This document shows positions 43,235 to 53,929 of a stretch of 64,000 nt of DNA, one piece after another. The notes beneath the pieces are model-generated. The model was given only the letters and a program-made list of their open reading frames with translations. It did no database searches and had not been told where the DNA came from. Location of the stretch: assembly GCA_000621185.1 (NCBI GenBank), contig KK211221.1, positions 124,001 through 188,000 of the forward strand, written 5' to 3'. Each line of letters opens with the position of its first letter. Position 1 is the first letter of the stretch. Origin of the DNA: Franconibacter pulveris DSM 19144. GTDB lineage: Bacteria > Pseudomonadota > Gammaproteobacteria > Enterobacterales > Enterobacteriaceae. A program made the position numbers and the translations under genes.

Positions 43235-44871
43235 TCTTTTGCCCTCTTCGGCTGCGGATCTTTTTTATTCTTCGCTTCAAATACCAGCGCGTTGCTCTTC
43301 TCATTAAGGGTTCGCAGAACCGGCTGCAGCTCGCGCAATACCTGATCGAGGCGCTGCATATCGGCCACCATCTTGTTATAGGCGGCAGAACCCGGCTGGA
43401 AGCCCTGCATGCTGCGGTTAAGCTCGCGCAGAGTACGTTGCATATCCGCAGGCAGATTCTGCGTCGATTCGCTGGCGGTCAGCTTGTTGAGGTTATCAAG
43501 CGTAGTCTGGAGGCGACGCATGGTACGCTGGCTTTCACTTAGCGTATTGGTAGCCTGTTGGATCATCGGATTGAGCGGCAGATTGTTAATCTTGTCCAGC
43601 GTATCCATCAGGCGCTGCTGGATTTGCGCCAGCCCACCGCTGACGGTTGGAATAACCAGATAATTGTTAAACGACGGCATCTGGGTTACTGGCGGCGCTT
43701 TCGGATAGAAATCCAGATCGATATAAAGCTGTCCCGTTACGAGGTTGCCGGTTTTCAGCGAGGCGCGCAGACCGTTTTTAACCACATCCGGCAGATGCTT
43801 GCCAATTTCTGGATCTTCACCAAATTGATTAGCCAGCCGCTCCGGCTCAATGCGGATTAAGACAGGAATACGATAATCTTTCCTGACAGCTTGTTTCATA
43901 CCGGGAACAAAATAGGGCACCTGGGCGACCGTCCCCAGACGAATGCCGCGGAACTCGACCGGCGCCCCGGCCTGCAGACCACGTATACTGTCGTCAAAGA
44001 ACAACAGGTAGTCGATATGATCGGTATAGAGCGACTCCTGGATGCTTCGCTGATCGTCGAATAATTTGAACTCTGACTTCTCAGCCACCACCTGACCAGG
44101 CTCCCATCCCTCCGGCACGTCGAAGCTGACGCCGCCGCCAAAGAGTGTTGTCAGGGAACCCATCTCAACACGCATACCTGAAGCGCTGAGATCAACCGCA
44201 ATGCCGCTGTCTTTCCAGAAACGCACGTTGCTGGTCACCAGCCGATCGTTTGGCGCATTGATGAACAACTGATAGCTAATGCTGCGCTTTTGCGGATCAA
44301 AGGTGCTGGTTTCTACTGAACCTACACGATAACCGCGGAACAGTACCGGGTCCCCGGGCGTTAATTGTCCCGCTTTGTTGCTGTCGAGAATGACACGGAT
44401 CCCTTTTGCATCTGGCGGCGCCAACGGCGGCGAGTCCAGCAGCTGATAATTATCCGGCTGCGCGCCCTTAGTGCCAGGCTGCAGTTCGATATAGGCGCCT
44501 GAAAGCAGCGTCCCAAGCCCACTGATGCCCTCACGGCCTACTTGCGGTTTTACTACCCAAAAGACAGAGTCTTTATGCAGCAGCTTTTCCATATCAGGGT
44601 TCAGGCGCGCTTTGATTTCCACATGGTGAAGGTCATCGGTCAGCACGGCGCTTTCCACTATCCCAACATCCACGCTGCGGCTCTTAATCGCCGTTTTTCC
44701 GCCTTCGATCCCTTCCGCGTTGGTGGTAATAAGTGTGACTTCCGGCCCCTGATGGCTGTAGTGATAGAACAGAATCCAGGCGCCAATCAACGCCGTTACG
44801 ATGGGGAATATCCAGACCGGCGACCAGTTTTTCACCTTCTGCACTTTGGCTTCCCCGCTAGTTTTTTCCAT
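43231..44871 (-). CDS. pqiB: MCE-domain bridge protein PqiB
   Basis: PqiB forms a hexameric tube across the periplasm for lipid movement between the membranes. The 546 residues equal the E. coli length. An N-terminal membrane anchor (WSPVWIFPIVTALIGAWILFY) is followed by three MCE domains (starting near GPEVTLITTNAEGIEGG, PPDAKGIRVILDSNKAG and YLLFFDDSIRGLQAGAPVEF) and a long C-terminal coiled-coil region (QRRLQT-type repeats around LSESQRTMRRLQTTLDNLN). The ATG at 44871 matches E. coli; an upstream ATG at 44889 lies within the pqiA overlap and is rejected. Confidence 0.97.
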   Translation of the reverse strand: MEKTSGEAKVQKVKNWSPVWIFPIVTALIGAWILFYHYSHQGPEVTLITTNAEGIEGGKTAIKSRSVDVGIVESAVLTDDLHHVEIKARLNPDMEKLLHKDSVFWVVKPQVGREGISGLGTLLSGAYIELQPGTKGAQPDNYQLLDSPPLAPPDAKGIRVILDSNKAGQLTPGDPVLFRGYRVGSVETSTFDPQKRSISYQLFINAPNDRLVTSNVRFWKDSGIAVDLSASGMRVEMGSLTTLFGGGVSFDVPEGWEPGQVVAEKSEFKLFDDQRSIQESLYTDHIDYLLFFDDSIRGLQAGAPVEFRGIRLGTVAQVPYFVPGMKQAVRKDYRIPVLIRIEPERLANQFGEDPEIGKHLPDVVKNGLRASLKTGNLVTGQLYIDLDFYPKAPPVTQMPSFNNYLVIPTVSGGLAQIQQRLMDTLDKINNLPLNPMIQQATNTLSESQRTMRRLQTTLDNLNKLTASESTQNLPADMQRTLRELNRSMQGFQPGSAAYNKMVADMQRLDQVLRELQPVLRTLNEKSNALVFEAKNKKDPQPKRAKE

Positions 44872-46132
44872 GTTCCGAAGACTCCTCATGGTTTACATCT
44901 GGTTCGCGATCCCAGGACAGACGCGGATCGAAGGTCATGGCGGCAAACATCGTGATGATAACCACCATAGCGAACAACACTGCGCCCCAGGCAGGATAGA
45001 TATTCATTAGCGCACCCATGCGTACCAGCGCAGAAAGCACGGCGATAACAAACACGTCTATCATTGACCAGCGACCAACGAATTCGACAATTTCATAAAT
45101 CAAATGCATTCTCTCGCTATCGCGCCGCTTGCCGTGCCCTTTGGCATCCCAGCATAGCCAGGCGATGGCGATCATCTTTAAAGTAGGCACCATGATGCTG
45201 GCGATGAAAATCACCAGCGCGACGGGATAAGAACCATCGCTCCAGAGCAATATTACCCCGGCCATAATGGTGGATGGCATTTCATCGCCCAGCAGGCTGG
45301 TTATCATAATCGGCAGGATATTGGCAGGCAGATAGAGCAAAATGGCGGTGATAAGCAGCGCCATTGTCCATTGCAGACTGTTTTTACGACGCACATAGCC
45401 TACCGTATGGCAGCGCGGGCAGCGCTTTTGCTCAGCAGGCAGAATGGCGGTACAGCAAGGGCAAGAGCGCAGCCCCTGACGAATACCGGGCACGCCAGTC
45501 TGAAACGCGCGTTCAATACGCGGCGCCGGCGCGATGTCGTCCCACAGCCATCGCCGGTCAACACACTGAAAAGCGCGTAATTGCAGCAGGCAAAAGAAGC
45601 ACCAGGCAGGGAAACTTGTGCCGACACCGATATCGCCATAAGCCATGAGTTTAACGAAACTCACCAGCACGCCTGCCAGAAAAATTTCCGCCATGCCCCA
45701 GCTTTTTAAGTCGAATAAGACTCGCGCCATGCCGCGCTTCAGCGCGGCAGGAAGCGGCACCCGGTTCACCAGCAGCAGAACAGCTATCAGGCAAAATGTC
45801 GGCACGCATTGCACAAACACCAGAAAAAACGTGCCGAGGCTTGCGTAATCTTCAGAGAACATGACGCCGGGGATTTCCAGCAAGTCCACTTCACTGGTCA
45901 CCCCCGCCACTTTCATATTAACGAACGGAAAAAGGTTGGAGAGCAGCAGCATAAAGAGCGCGACCAACGCATAGGCTGAAGGGCGCTGGCGCGGCTCATC
46001 CCATTGCGTGGTGAGCGTTGTGCCGCAGCGCGGACACGCCGCCTTGCGTCCATTCTCCAGCGTCGGTATCTTCACCAGAAGATCGCACTGTGGGCAGAGT
46101 ATATGCGCTGAAGCGTGATGGTGCTCATGCAT
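44858..46132 (-). CDS. pqiA: Inner-membrane protein PqiA
   Basis: PqiA is the inner-membrane part of the PqiABC lipid-transport system, a member of the soxRS regulon in E. coli. The 424 residues contain two zinc-ribbon modules (CPQCDLLVKIP with CPRCGTTL; CPCCTAILPAEQ with CPRCHTVG), each followed by four hydrophobic helices. It overlaps pqiB by 14 bases and starts 16 bases behind uup, all on the minus strand. Confidence 0.97.
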   Translation of the reverse strand: MHEHHHASAHILCPQCDLLVKIPTLENGRKAACPRCGTTLTTQWDEPRQRPSAYALVALFMLLLSNLFPFVNMKVAGVTSEVDLLEIPGVMFSEDYASLGTFFLVFVQCVPTFCLIAVLLLVNRVPLPAALKRGMARVLFDLKSWGMAEIFLAGVLVSFVKLMAYGDIGVGTSFPAWCFFCLLQLRAFQCVDRRWLWDDIAPAPRIERAFQTGVPGIRQGLRSCPCCTAILPAEQKRCPRCHTVGYVRRKNSLQWTMALLITAILLYLPANILPIMITSLLGDEMPSTIMAGVILLWSDGSYPVALVIFIASIMVPTLKMIAIAWLCWDAKGHGKRRDSERMHLIYEIVEFVGRWSMIDVFVIAVLSALVRMGALMNIYPAWGAVLFAMVVIITMFAAMTFDPRLSWDREPDVNHEESSEHGKN

Positions 46133-46148
46133 GCCGGGGCTTCCTTAT

Positions 46149-48056
46149 TTACTCACCGTTTTTCAGAGACTCCAGGTATTCCCAGCGTTCAAACGCTTCC
46201 TCCAGCGCTTTTTCCGCCGCCGCCAGCTCCTCCAGCACGCGCTGCGTGACATCGTGCGGCTGGTTAAAGAACGCCGCGTCGCTAACCTGCGCCTGCAGAG
46301 CTTCCATCTCCGCCTCCAGCTTTTCCAGCCGCTCGGGCAATTGTTCCAGTTCACGCTGCAAGTTATAGCTTAGTTTGTTAGCGGCGCGTTTGACAGTTTC
46401 CGGCTTTGCGGCGGGCGCTGGCGTTGTTTTTTTCTGCGTCGGCTCACGCAGTGCAGCGCTTGCTGCCTGCTGACCACGCGCATCATGATAGCCGCCGACA
46501 TACTGGCCGATGCGGCCTTCCCCCTCGAAAATCCAGCATTCAGTCACCGTATTGTCGACAAACTGGCGGTCATGGCTAACCAGCAGCACGGTGCCCTGAT
46601 AACTGTCGATGAGCTCTTCAAGCAGCTCCAGCGTTTCCACGTCGAGATCGTTGGTGGGTTCGTCGAGGATAAGCAGGTTGCTGGGCTTGAGGAACAGGCG
46701 CGCCAGCAGCAGGCGATTACGCTCGCCGCCAGAGAGCGCCCGGACCGGCGTCATGGCGCGTTTCGGGTGGAACAGAAAGTCCTGCAGGTAGCCCAGTACA
46801 TGACGCGGCTTGCCGTTGACCATGACTTCCTGTTTGCCTTCAGCCAGGTTGTCCATCACGGTTCTTTCCGGGTCCAGCTCTGCACGATGCTGGTCGAAAT
46901 AGGCGACTTCAAGTTTGGTGCCGACGTGCACGCGGCCGCTGTCCGCGTTAAGCTGGCCGAGCATCAGCTTAAGCAGCGTGGTTTTGCCGCAGCCGTTAGG
47001 GCCAATCAGCGCAATTTTGTCGCTGCGCTGCACCTGGGCGCTGAAATCTTTCACCAGCAGCCGGTCGGCCAGGCGGTAGCTGACCTCTTCCAGTTCGAAA
47101 ACAATTTTGCCTGAACGGGTCGCCTCTTCCACCTGCATCTTCGCGCTGCCCATCACGTCGCGGCGTTCGCTGCGTTCACGGCGCATTGCTTTCAGCGCAC
47201 GGACGCGCCCTTCGTTACGGGTGCGGCGAGCTTTAATGCCCTGGCGGATCCACACCTCTTCCTGCGCCAGCTTGCGATCGAATTCTGCGTTTTGCAGCTC
47301 TTCCACCCGCAGCGCTTCTTCTTTAGCGAGCAGATATTTATCGTAATCGCCAGGATAAGAGACCAGCTTGCCGCGATCCAGGTCAACGATGCGCGTCGCC
47401 ATGTTGCGAATAAAGGAGCGGTCGTGAGAGATGAAAACAATGCTGCCGGAGAAGGTTTTCAGGAATCCCTCCAGCCAGTCGATAGTTTCAATATCCAGAT
47501 GGTTAGTCGGTTCGTCGAGCAGCAGCACGCGCGGCCCGCTGACCAGCGCGCGACCAAGCGCGGCTTTGCGCAGCCAGCCGCCGGAAAGCGAGGCGAGCGG
47601 CGCATCGGCGTCCAGACCAAGCTGCGCCAGCACTTCGGTGATGCGGCTGTCTAGCTGCCACAGGCCGTGATGATCGAGCATTTCCTGCACCTGCGCCAGT
47701 TCAGCCAGGTTTTTTTCGCTTGGATCGCTCATCACTTTATGGGAGAGCTCGTGGTAGCGCTTGAGGTATTCCGCCTGCGCTTCCACCCCTTCGGCAACAA
47801 AGTCGTATACGCTGCCGACGACGTCGCGCGGAGGATCTTGTTGCAGACGAGCCACAATCAGATCCTGTTCGTAGATAATTCGACCATCGTCCAGCGGCAC
47901 TTCATGGTTCAAAATTTTCATAAGGGTCGATTTGCCGGCCCCGTTGCGCCCGACCAGACAGACACGCTCATTTTCCTCGATATGCAGTTCAGCGTTATCG
48001 AGAAGCGGCGCATCGCTGAAGGAGAGCCAGGCGCCATGCATACTGATTAAAGACAT
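46149..48056 (-). CDS. uup: ABC-F ATPase Uup
   Basis: Uup is a soluble ABC-F protein acting at the ribosome; its loss raises precise excision of transposons. The 635 residues carry two ATP-binding cassettes: Walker A GRNGAGKSTLMKIL with signature LSGGWLRKAALGRAL, then Walker A GPNGCGKTTLLKLM with signature LSGGERNRLLLARL; the interdomain linker lies between. A C-terminal coiled coil (LQRELEQLPERLEKLEAEM) is the DNA-binding tail typical of Uup. It starts the uup-pqiABC run, six bases after rlmL. Confidence 0.98.
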   Translation of the reverse strand: MSLISMHGAWLSFSDAPLLDNAELHIEENERVCLVGRNGAGKSTLMKILNHEVPLDDGRIIYEQDLIVARLQQDPPRDVVGSVYDFVAEGVEAQAEYLKRYHELSHKVMSDPSEKNLAELAQVQEMLDHHGLWQLDSRITEVLAQLGLDADAPLASLSGGWLRKAALGRALVSGPRVLLLDEPTNHLDIETIDWLEGFLKTFSGSIVFISHDRSFIRNMATRIVDLDRGKLVSYPGDYDKYLLAKEEALRVEELQNAEFDRKLAQEEVWIRQGIKARRTRNEGRVRALKAMRRERSERRDVMGSAKMQVEEATRSGKIVFELEEVSYRLADRLLVKDFSAQVQRSDKIALIGPNGCGKTTLLKLMLGQLNADSGRVHVGTKLEVAYFDQHRAELDPERTVMDNLAEGKQEVMVNGKPRHVLGYLQDFLFHPKRAMTPVRALSGGERNRLLLARLFLKPSNLLILDEPTNDLDVETLELLEELIDSYQGTVLLVSHDRQFVDNTVTECWIFEGEGRIGQYVGGYHDARGQQAASAALREPTQKKTTPAPAAKPETVKRAANKLSYNLQRELEQLPERLEKLEAEMEALQAQVSDAAFFNQPHDVTQRVLEELAAAEKALEEAFERWEYLESLKNGE

Positions 48057-48062
48057 ACTTCG

Positions 48063-50180
48063 TTATTCCTTACCGGCGTGGGTGACCAGCCAGCAATTGT
48101 GAATGTGACGGTTACGGGCAAAATCCTGCGACTGGGTTTTCTGCGTAATTTCCTGCGCCTGAAGTCCCAGCGCCGCTATACCCTCGTGGTCCATGCGAAA
48201 GCCGCGCTTGTTGTTGGAGAACATAATGGTGCCGCCTTTTCTTAACATCCGCTTGAGATCCTTCATCAGTTGCAGATGGTCGCGCTGCACGTCAAATGCC
48301 TCATCCATACGTTTTGAGTTAGAAAACGTCGGCGGGTCGATAAAAATCAGATCGAACTGTTCATTCGCTTCGCGCAGCCAGCTCAGGCAATCTGCCTGAA
48401 TAAGCCGGTGAGCGCGCCCGCTTAACCCATTAAGGCGCAAGTTTCGCTCTGCCCACTCCAGATAAGTGCGCGACATATCGACTGTGGTCGTAGACCGGGC
48501 GCCGCCCAGTCCCGCATGAACGCTGGCGCTGCCGGTATAAGAAAAAAGATTCAGGAAATCTTTGCCTTTACTCATCTCACCCAGCATACGGCGGGCAATG
48601 CGATGGTCGAGAAACAGGCCCGTATCGAGATAATCCGTCAGGTTTACCCACAGGCGCGCGTTATATTCCCGCACCTCCATAAATTCGCCCTTCTCCGCCA
48701 TCTTCTGATACTGGTTCTTGCCTTTCTGACGCTCGCGGGTTTTCAGCACCAGTTTATTCGGCGCCAGGCCCAGCACGGAAATTGTCGCGGCGATCACGTC
48801 GAACAGGCGCTGGCGCGCTTTCGCCGGGTCGATGGTCTTTGGCGGCGCATACTCCTGAATCACCACCCAGTCGGCATAGCGGTCTACCGCCACGTTGTAA
48901 TCCGGCAGGTCGGCATCATAAATGCGATAGCACTCGATTCCCTCCTGCTTTGCCCATTTATCCAGCTTTTTAAGATTTTTGCGTAGGCGATTGGCATAAT
49001 CCTCGGCCAGTTGCGCAGGCTCCGCGCCTGCCGCCGTTTCCGCCAGCTGATAGTTTTTCTGTACGCAGTCGAGCGGGCCGTTTTTCGCTTTAAACTGGCG
49101 GTCGGCGCGCAGTTGCAGGCAACTTAATAACTCCGGCGAGGCGCTGAAGAGGGAAAGCTTCCAGCCGCCGAACTGGCTTTTCATGGTTCGGCCAAGCAGG
49201 CTGTGCAGTGCGATCAGCGCGGGTTCGCTTTCCAGGCGTTCGCCGTAAGGCGGGTTGCTGATAACGGCGCCGTGCGGCCCCTCCGGCTGCGGGTTTTTCA
49301 ACTGCGCGACATCCTGCACGGAGAAAGCAATAAGATCCGCAAGACCGGCGCGACGGGCGTTAGTGCGGGCGCGCTCAATGACGCGCGGGTCGTTATCCGA
49401 TCCATAAAAGCGCGACGCGTATTCGCTAAGCCCGCGGCGGGCGCGGACTTGCGCTTCGGTTTTTACCGCTTTCCACGTGTTTTCGTCGTGCTGCGACCAG
49501 CCGGTAAAGCCCCAGCGGGTGCGATGCAGGCCCGGCGCGCGATCGGTGGCGATCATGGCCGCCTCAATCAGCAACGTGCCGGAACCGCACATCGGGTCCA
49601 GCAGCGGCGTGCCCGGCTGCCAGCCGGAACGCATGACGATGGCCGCCGCCAGGTTTTCTTTAATCGGCGCCTGGCCTGTGCGATCGCGGTAGCCGCGCTG
49701 ATGCAGCCCTTCGCCGCTAAGGTCGATGGCGATGCTGGCGGTTTCTTTATTCAACCAGACGTTGATGCGAAGGTCCGGCGCTTCGCGATCGACCGTCGGG
49801 CGCGGCAGATTTTTACGGGTAAAGGCATCGACGATGGCGTCTTTTACTTTCATCGCCCCGTACTGGCTGTTGCGGATGGTGTCATTCAGACCGCTGAAGT
49901 GAACGGCGAAGGTCGCATCCGGCGCCAGAAGCGAGGTCCAGTCGATAGCCTGAACGCCGAGATAAAGGTCCAGGTCGCTGTAAACTTTGCATTCGCCGAG
50001 CGGCAGCAAAATACGTGAAGCGAGACGGCTCCACATCAGGCTCTGGTAAAGCAGCGTAGTGTCGCCTTCAAAATGCACGCCACCCTGAACCACCTGACAG
50101 CGCTCGGCGCCGAGGCTCTCCAGTTCAGTTTTTAGCAGCTCTTCCAGACCACGCGCCGTACTGGCAAACAAAGAATTCAT
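48063..50180 (-). CDS. rlmL: Dual 23S rRNA methyltransferase RlmKL
   Basis: A fused enzyme that methylates G2445 (m2G, N-terminal half) and G2069 (m7G, C-terminal half) of 23S rRNA. The 705 residues compare with 702 in E. coli. An N-terminal THUMP domain is followed by the RlmL methyltransferase with [15 protein letters not shown] and the NPPY motif ([11 protein letters not shown]), and then the RlmK domain with [16 protein letters not shown] and IDPPTF. Six bases separate it from uup. Divergent from ycbX. Confidence 0.97.
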   Translation of the reverse strand: MNSLFASTARGLEELLKTELESLGAERCQVVQGGVHFEGDTTLLYQSLMWSRLASRILLPLGECKVYSDLDLYLGVQAIDWTSLLAPDATFAVHFSGLNDTIRNSQYGAMKVKDAIVDAFTRKNLPRPTVDREAPDLRINVWLNKETASIAIDLSGEGLHQRGYRDRTGQAPIKENLAAAIVMRSGWQPGTPLLDPMCGSGTLLIEAAMIATDRAPGLHRTRWGFTGWSQHDENTWKAVKTEAQVRARRGLSEYASRFYGSDNDPRVIERARTNARRAGLADLIAFSVQDVAQLKNPQPEGPHGAVISNPPYGERLESEPALIALHSLLGRTMKSQFGGWKLSLFSASPELLSCLQLRADRQFKAKNGPLDCVQKNYQLAETAAGAEPAQLAEDYANRLRKNLKKLDKWAKQEGIECYRIYDADLPDYNVAVDRYADWVVIQEYAPPKTIDPAKARQRLFDVIAATISVLGLAPNKLVLKTRERQKGKNQYQKMAEKGEFMEVREYNARLWVNLTDYLDTGLFLDHRIARRMLGEMSKGKDFLNLFSYTGSASVHAGLGGARSTTTVDMSRTYLEWAERNLRLNGLSGRAHRLIQADCLSWLREANEQFDLIFIDPPTFSNSKRMDEAFDVQRDHLQLMKDLKRMLRKGGTIMFSNNKRGFRMDHEGIAALGLQAQEITQKTQSQDFARNRHIHNCWLVTHAGKE

Positions 50181-50279
50181 ATCGTCACTTCGGTAAAAAG
50201 AAAATTGTTGCGCATTATAGCTAATCCACCACGCATGTCATAAAGTTGCCCTTTTATTTGTTCAGGCATGGAGGGCGCA

Positions 50280-51389
50280 ATGATCGCACTGTCACGGCTT
50301 TATATTCACCCGGTAAAATCGATGCGCGGTATTCAGCTGTCGCACGCGCTGGCGGATGTCAGCGGCCTCGCTTTCGACCGCATTTTTATGGTGACCGAGA
50401 CGGATGGCACCTTTATTACCGCACGCCAGCATCCGCAAATGGTATTGTTCACGCCCGCCATGCTGCATGACGGCCTCTACCTCGCCGCGCCGGACGGCAG
50501 TTCCGCGACGATTCGCTTTGCCGACTTTGCGCCTGAACCGTCGCCTACCGAAGTGTGGGGCAACCACTTCACTGCGCTGATCGCGCCTGCCGCCATTAAT
50601 CGCTGGCTGAGCGGATTTTTCGGGCGCGACGTGCAGCTGCGCTGGGTCGGCCCGGCGCTTACCCGTCGGGTGAAGCGTCACCAGGAAGTGCCGCTCTCCT
50701 TCGCCGACGGTTATCCCTACCTGCTCACCAACGAAGCTTCGCTGCGCGACCTGCAAAACCGCTGTAAGGCAAGCGTCGCCATGAACCAGTTTCGCCCAAA
50801 CCTGGTGGTCAGCGGTGCCAGCGCCTGGGAAGAAGATAGCTGGAAAGTCGTGCGCATCGGCGAGGTGGTCTTTGATGTCGCCAAGCCCTGCAGCCGCTGC
50901 ATTTTTACGACCGTCAGCCCTGAAAAAGGACGTAAACATCCCGCTGGCGAACCGCTGGCGACGCTGCAAACTTTCCGTACCGCCCAGGATAATGGCGATG
51001 TCGATTTTGGCCAAAACCTGATTGCCCGCAACAGCGGCATCGTGCGCGTAGGCGATGAAGTAGAAATCCTTGAGCGCAAACCGGCAAAAGGGTATGGCGC
51101 CGGTGAAGTGGCGGAAAGCATCGCGACGCAAAGCGTACCCGAAGGCGTGGTAGAGATTGAATGGCAGGGACAAACCTTTCGCGGCAATAACCAGCAGATA
51201 CTGCTGGAACAGCTGGAGCAGCAGGGCATCCGCGTCCCCTACTCCTGTCGGGCGGGCATTTGCGGCAGTTGCCGCATTACGCTTGTCGAAGGTGAAGTGC
51301 AGCCGCTTAAGCAGAACGCCGTTCGCGACGACGGCACCATTTTATGCTGTAGCTGCGTGCCGCGGGGCCCGGTAAAGCTTGCGGGTTAA
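50280..51389 (+). CDS. ycbX: MOSC/ferredoxin-domain protein YcbX
   Basis: YcbX defends against N-hydroxylated base analogues by a molybdenum-cofactor-dependent reduction, working with CysJ in E. coli. The 369 residues comprise a MOSC N-terminal barrel and MOSC domain with the cofactor-binding cysteine in [16 protein letters not shown], and a C-terminal plant-type 2Fe-2S ferredoxin domain with the cluster cysteines in [12 protein letters not shown] and CCSC. The ATG at 50280 follows GGAGGG. The stop interlocks with that of zapC in TTAA (51386-51389). Confidence 0.96.
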   Translation: MIALSRLYIHPVKSMRGIQLSHALADVSGLAFDRIFMVTETDGTFITARQHPQMVLFTPAMLHDGLYLAAPDGSSATIRFADFAPEPSPTEVWGNHFTALIAPAAINRWLSGFFGRDVQLRWVGPALTRRVKRHQEVPLSFADGYPYLLTNEASLRDLQNRCKASVAMNQFRPNLVVSGASAWEEDSWKVVRIGEVVFDVAKPCSRCIFTTVSPEKGRKHPAGEPLATLQTFRTAQDNGDVDFGQNLIARNSGIVRVGDEVEILERKPAKGYGAGEVAESIATQSVPEGVVEIEWQGQTFRGNNQQILLEQLEQQGIRVPYSCRAGICGSCRITLVEGEVQPLKQNAVRDDGTILCCSCVPRGPVKLAG

Positions 51390-51928
51390 ACGGCTTGATC
51401 GAGGCTGAGGCTTTCCGGCGCCGCCTGAAGCTTCAGCCTGTCGTTCATGATTTTGATCGCATCGCCAAGCTGCATAGCGCGCCCGGCAAGATTCAGCGCA
51501 GGCTGTGCCAGCAGGCAAAGCGTCGCGTTCTCGCCCGGCTCCACCACCAGCAGGTTTACCGGCTCTGAGGTATCGCTCAGCCAGACACAAGCGGCGTCGC
51601 CACAGCGCGGCGTATCGCTATCGCCATGAGAAATAAAGTGCCAGCTTTTCGGCATTTGCGGCTTAAGAAAGCGGATAGCGACCAGCGCGTTAAGCACCAG
51701 CTCCGCACGCTGCTCGGCGCTAAGCAGCAGGTCGCGGCATTTTTCTTCAAAAGAGAAATAGAGGGCGGCGTCATCAACGCAAAAGCCAGCGGGTGAAAAG
51801 GCATCCGGCGTGAGCATTTTACGGGCGAAGCGTGAGCGAAAGATCATGCCATTGGCCAGATCGAGCATCATCCGATCGTGCTCTTCATCAAAATACCAAC
51901 GCCAGTTATCGTCCGGCTTAATCCGCAT
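51386..51928 (-). CDS. zapC: Cell-division protein ZapC
   Basis: ZapC binds FtsZ and bundles its filaments at the division site. The 180 residues equal the E. coli length with the ATG at 51928 ([20 protein letters not shown]), and conservation is strong through [20 protein letters not shown]. The longer frame starting at 52012 is rejected because similarity begins at MRIKP. Four-base overlap with convergent ycbX. Confidence 0.97.
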   Translation of the reverse strand: MRIKPDDNWRWYFDEEHDRMMLDLANGMIFRSRFARKMLTPDAFSPAGFCVDDAALYFSFEEKCRDLLLSAEQRAELVLNALVAIRFLKPQMPKSWHFISHGDSDTPRCGDAACVWLSDTSEPVNLLVVEPGENATLCLLAQPALNLAGRAMQLGDAIKIMNDRLKLQAAPESLSLDQAV

Positions 51929-52040
51929 AATTTGCCCCCAACCGCTTAAATGCCAACGAATATCTCTCTTTTTGCCGCTGCGTTTATTCTCTGAAAAAAC
52001 AAAATAGTACAAAAGTATAAATAAGCAACATCTGGCGGAC

Positions 52041-52075
52041 TATAAAACAACCAGGGCTGAAAATAAAGCCCTGGT
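52041..52075 (-). terminator. Terminator of pyrD
   Basis: AGCCCTGGT (52067-52075) and ACCAGGGCT (52050-52058) form a 9-bp stem; on the minus strand TGTTTTATA follows. Confidence 0.75.
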
Positions 52076-52094
52076 CGGTCTGAAAAAGAGATGT

Positions 52095-53105
52095 TCAGAG
52101 GTGGGTGACAATCTCTTTAATCAGCGGCGGGCCTTTAAAAATAAAACCGGAATAAATTTGCACAAGCGTAGCGCCTGCGGCCATTTTCTCGCGTGCGGCA
52201 ACAACCGAATCAATCCCGCCGACGCCGATAATCGGCAACGCGCCTTTTAATTCCAGACTCAGGCGACGAATAATTTCCGTACTTTTTAACTGCAGCGGAC
52301 GACCGCTCAACCCGCCGGTTTCATCACAATGTTTCATTCCCTGAACGAGGCTTCGGTCGAGCGTCGTATTTGTGGCAATAACCCCATCGATATTATGGCG
52401 AACCAGACTGTCAGCCACCTGAATTAATTCTTCTTCGGTCAAATCCGGGGCAATTTTCACCGCCAGCGGCACATATTTATGATGACGGTTTTGCAGGTCG
52501 CGCTGCTTTTCTTTAATCGCCGAGAGTAAATCATCCAGCGCTTCGCCATATTGCAGCGTGCGTAACCCGGGCGTATTAGGTGAAGAGATATTGATCGCGA
52601 TATAACCGGCATAGGGATAAACTTTCTCCATGCAAATCAGGTAGTCATCTTTGCCCTGCTCAACCGGCGTGTCTTTATTCTTGCCGATATTAATCCCCAG
52701 CACGCCGTCGAAATGCGCCTTTTTGACATTCTCGACCAGATTATCCACGCCGAGATTATTAAAACCCATGCGGTTAATCAGCCCTTCCGCTTCCACCAGA
52801 CGGAAGATACGCGGCTTGTCGTTGCCCGGCTGCGGGCGCGGCGTGACGGTGCCAATTTCGATGGAACCAAACCCCATCGCGCCGAATGCATCAATGCACT
52901 CGCCATTTTTATCAAGCCCGGCGGCAAGACCCAGCGGATTTTTAAACGTTAATCCCATGCAGGTAACCGGCTTTGCTGGCACAGACTGATGCACCAGCTT
53001 TTCCAGCGGCGTACCCGTTACGCGACGTAACTGTTGAAAGGTAAATTCATGAGCGCGCTCGGGGTCGAGCTGAAAAAGGGCTTTTCGAACGAAGGGGTAG
53101 TACAT
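52095..53105 (-). CDS. pyrD: Dihydroorotate dehydrogenase (quinone), class 2
   Basis: PyrD oxidises dihydroorotate to orotate at the inner membrane, passing electrons to quinone. With the ATG at 53105 the protein has 336 residues, as in E. coli. The N-terminal amphipathic helices ([21 protein letters not shown]) bind the membrane; the barrel has the FMN-site blocks [20 protein letters not shown], the catalytic serine in [11 protein letters not shown], and the phosphate-binding GVGGIDS. Longer starts are rejected. Its leader carries the pyrimidine-sensing hairpin and a PurR-like box lies upstream. Confidence 0.98.
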   Translation of the reverse strand: MYYPFVRKALFQLDPERAHEFTFQQLRRVTGTPLEKLVHQSVPAKPVTCMGLTFKNPLGLAAGLDKNGECIDAFGAMGFGSIEIGTVTPRPQPGNDKPRIFRLVEAEGLINRMGFNNLGVDNLVENVKKAHFDGVLGINIGKNKDTPVEQGKDDYLICMEKVYPYAGYIAINISSPNTPGLRTLQYGEALDDLLSAIKEKQRDLQNRHHKYVPLAVKIAPDLTEEELIQVADSLVRHNIDGVIATNTTLDRSLVQGMKHCDETGGLSGRPLQLKSTEIIRRLSLELKGALPIIGVGGIDSVVAAREKMAAGATLVQIYSGFIFKGPPLIKEIVTHL

Positions 53106-53120
53106 GAACTCTCCTGGATT

Positions 53121-53149
53121 CCCGGTGTGCAAACCGGGGCGCTATTATC
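53121..53149 (-). promoter_or_regulatory. pyrD promoter and CTP-sensitive leader hairpin
   Basis: On the minus strand a -10-like GATAAT (53144-53149) is followed by a C/G-rich start region (about 53139) and a hairpin of CCCGGT and ACCGGG arms (53121-53126, 53133-53138) just before the ribosome site AGGAG. In E. coli, starts at C yield a transcript whose hairpin hides the ribosome site when pyrimidines are plentiful, and starts at G escape it. The same layout is seen here; the exact start is inferred. Confidence 0.75.
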
Positions 53150-53200
53150 CGCGATCGCTTTTATAAAGTGAATTGACCTGCGGCAAAAAAGCGCCCCGCC

Positions 53201-53216
53201 AGGCAAACGTTTTCCT
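53201..53216 (-). promoter_or_regulatory. Candidate PurR box before pyrD
   Basis: AGGCAAACGTTTTCCT agrees with 13 of 16 positions of the PurR consensus palindrome. It lies about 60-75 bases upstream of the inferred pyrD start. E. coli pyrD is a known PurR target. Confidence 0.6.
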
Positions 53217-53353
53217 TTTTTCGGCTGCTTTATGCGTTTTTTGGCATAGCGTCGCCGGAAATTTTAGTTAGTGACGCCTGCGGCTTCTGACACTATCTCA
53301 TCAATTGTTATCAATGTTACCCAAAAGCAAACAATTGGTTATAAGGAGCCGTT

Positions 53354-53929
53354 ATGCGAGTCATTACTCTGGCCGGAAGCCCACGCTTCCCCTCTCGCTC
53401 CAGCGCTTTACTGGAGTATGCCCGGGATAAGCTGAACACATCGGGCGTGGAAGTGTGCCACTGGCATCTGCAAAACTTCGCTCCGGAGGATTTGCTCTAC
53501 GCTCGCTTCGACAGCCCTGCGCTGCGCACGTTGATTGAACAGCTGGAAGGCGCAGATGGGTTGATCATCGCCACGCCCGTCTATAAAGCCTCTTTCTCCG
53601 GCGCATTGAAAACGCTGCTGGATCTGCTGCCCGAACGGGCGCTGGAGAAAAAGGTGGTATTGCCGCTCGCCACCGGCGGCACCGTCGCTCATCTGCTCGC
53701 GGTGGACTATGCGTTAAAGCCTGTTTTGAGCGCGTTAAAAGCGCAGGAGATCCTGCATGGCGTGTTCGCCGACGACAGTCAGATAAAGGATTACCAGCAT
53801 AAGCCCGCTTTTTCGCCCAACCTGCACCAGCGTCTGGATGCCGCGCTGGAAACGTTCTGGCAAGCGCTGCACCGCCGCGAAGTCAACGTTGCTTTCCCTT
53901 TTGCTGAACAAGGAGCGATTCATGCTTAA
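53354..53929 (+). CDS. ssuE: NADPH-dependent FMN reductase SsuE
   Basis: SsuE supplies reduced FMN to the monooxygenase SsuD for releasing sulfite from alkanesulfonates. The 191 residues have the flavodoxin-like fold with [19 protein letters not shown] at the N-terminus and the FMN site around [20 protein letters not shown]. First gene of ssuEADCB, with AAGGAG before the ATG. In E. coli the operon needs the LysR-type activator Cbl under sulfate limitation; the 248-base AT-rich spacer upstream is where it would bind. Overlaps ssuA by eight bases. Confidence 0.97.
   Translation: MRVITLAGSPRFPSRSSALLEYARDKLNTSGVEVCHWHLQNFAPEDLLYARFDSPALRTLIEQLEGADGLIIATPVYKASFSGALKTLLDLLPERALEKKVVLPLATGGTVAHLLAVDYALKPVLSALKAQEILHGVFADDSQIKDYQHKPAFSPNLHQRLDAALETFWQALHRREVNVAFPFAEQGAIHA

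Noticed and set aside
49203-50018. 271-codon open frame antisense to rlmL
   Set aside because: Shadow of the well-supported rlmL gene.
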